From: a virus
Direction: 5' to 3' (one strand)
Virus record (IMG/VR): IMGVR_UViG_3300033144_002007
Location: 1-22,908 of that record
DNA length: 22,908 nt
Part shown: piece by piece, positions 22,453-22,908 of the stretch
How the letters are laid out: each line of letters starts with the position of its first letter
Numbering within the stretch: position 1 is the first letter of the stretch
Position numbers and translations under genes: made by a program
Notes under the pieces: model-generated
The model's database searches: none
The model's input: only the letters and a program-made list of their open reading frames with translations
Told to the model about the DNA's origin: nothing

Positions 22453-22908
22453 GTGGATTCTGAACCCATTTTCAATACTACAGATAGTTCATTGTCCTTT
22501 GTTTCAGGAACAAGAACTCTTACTATAACTCCGGCAGTTTCTACTTTTGATATATGGCAACAAGGTGTTAAATACACCATATCCTCCGCTGAAAGCATAG
22601 TTGTTCCAGACACCTCGGGCGTTCATGTTGTTTATTATGACGCAGACACCCTATCACAATCTGCCAATCCGGCACACGCTACGATGGATGATCTAATAAT
22701 AAATAAGGTTTTAGTCGCTATCGTATATTGGAATGCTACAGATAATGCTGCCTATATTCTTAGTGACGAGCGGCACGGTGTAATTATGGACGGTAAAACC
22801 CACGAATGGATACATGACTCTGTTGGGGCAGTATATAAAACAGGTTTTACCGTAAGTGGGTACACGTTGGACACCGACTCTGACGCTGGAATAAGTTTTG
22901 AAGTGACC
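22453..22908 (+). CDS. Fibre/appendage-like protein, 3'-truncated by the window edge, uncertain start
   Basis: 152 codons are open to the right edge with no stop. The product is beta-rich and contains YILSDERHGVIMDGKTHEWI followed by HDSVGAVYKTGF. I recognise this RHG...MD...TH...H pattern from phage tail-fibre and baseplate-associated proteins. The frame starts at GTG 22453, but the SD AAGGAG (22434-22439) is better placed for GTG 22448 in another frame. That frame reads PWILNPF before stopping after about 26 residues. A one-base loss in the TTTT near 22469 would explain this. The gene continues beyond the window. Confidence 0.65.
   Translation, partial: MDSEPIFNTTDSSLSFVSGTRTLTITPAVSTFDIWQQGVKYTISSAESIVVPDTSGVHVVYYDADTLSQSANPAHATMDDLIINKVLVAIVYWNATDNAAYILSDERHGVIMDGKTHEWIHDSVGAVYKTGFTVSGYTLDTDSDAGISFEVT

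Overview
The window is one continuous, single-strand (+) block of virion-assembly genes from a tailed bacteriophage (class Caudoviricetes). It is most likely podovirus-like. The gene order is terminase large subunit, portal, scaffold, decoration protein, HK97-fold major capsid protein, head-tail adaptor, a beta-rich tail nozzle, large helical internal (ejection) proteins, then small beta-rich appendage proteins and the start of a fibre-like gene. There is no tape-measure, tail-tube or sheath gene, and the long helical ORFs after the nozzle fit proteins ejected with the DNA. Nothing in the sequence identifies the host, and I saw no integrase, repressor, tRNA, rRNA, CRISPR array or insertion sequence.

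Layout. 1-2952: 5'-truncated terminase, then very small genes, a GroES-type co-chaperonin and two unknowns, almost all joined by ATGA or TAATG overlaps. 2949-5270: portal plus three short unknown genes. 5271-5435: non-coding, with a probable intrinsic terminator. 5436-8470: capsid block (scaffold, an unknown with an AT-hook-like tail, decoration protein, major capsid protein), each with a strong Shine-Dalgarno (SD) site. 8471-8691: the largest non-coding stretch, rich in inverted repeats. 8692-14442: beta-helix protein, head-completion and tail proteins (adaptor, nozzle) and two accessory structural proteins. 14439-17571: a cysteine-rich Ig-like protein, a zinc-ribbon protein and two probable internal proteins. 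17572-21177: a 1201-residue internal/polyvalent-type protein. 21181-22908: three small structural proteins and the 5' part of a fibre-like gene that runs off the window.

How it works together. The scaffold directs assembly of the capsid protein around the portal. The terminase packages DNA through the portal, the adaptor and nozzle close and extend the portal, and the internal proteins are probably ejected to carry DNA across the host envelope. The beta-helix, Ig-like and repeat proteins probably decorate the particle or link the fibres. The co-chaperonin plausibly adapts host GroEL for folding a virion protein.

I did not find strong evidence for a wholly new system. The best leads are: a GroES lacking the roof hairpin, as in T4 Gp31; the structured leader after the capsid gene; a beta domain found alone in one gene and inserted in the adaptor encoded next to it; two places where the reading frame and the ribosome-binding site disagree by one base; and a phage protein with alveolin-like Val/Pro/Lys/Glu repeats. 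All functional calls come from reading the sequence by eye and recalled family patterns. No database search was run.
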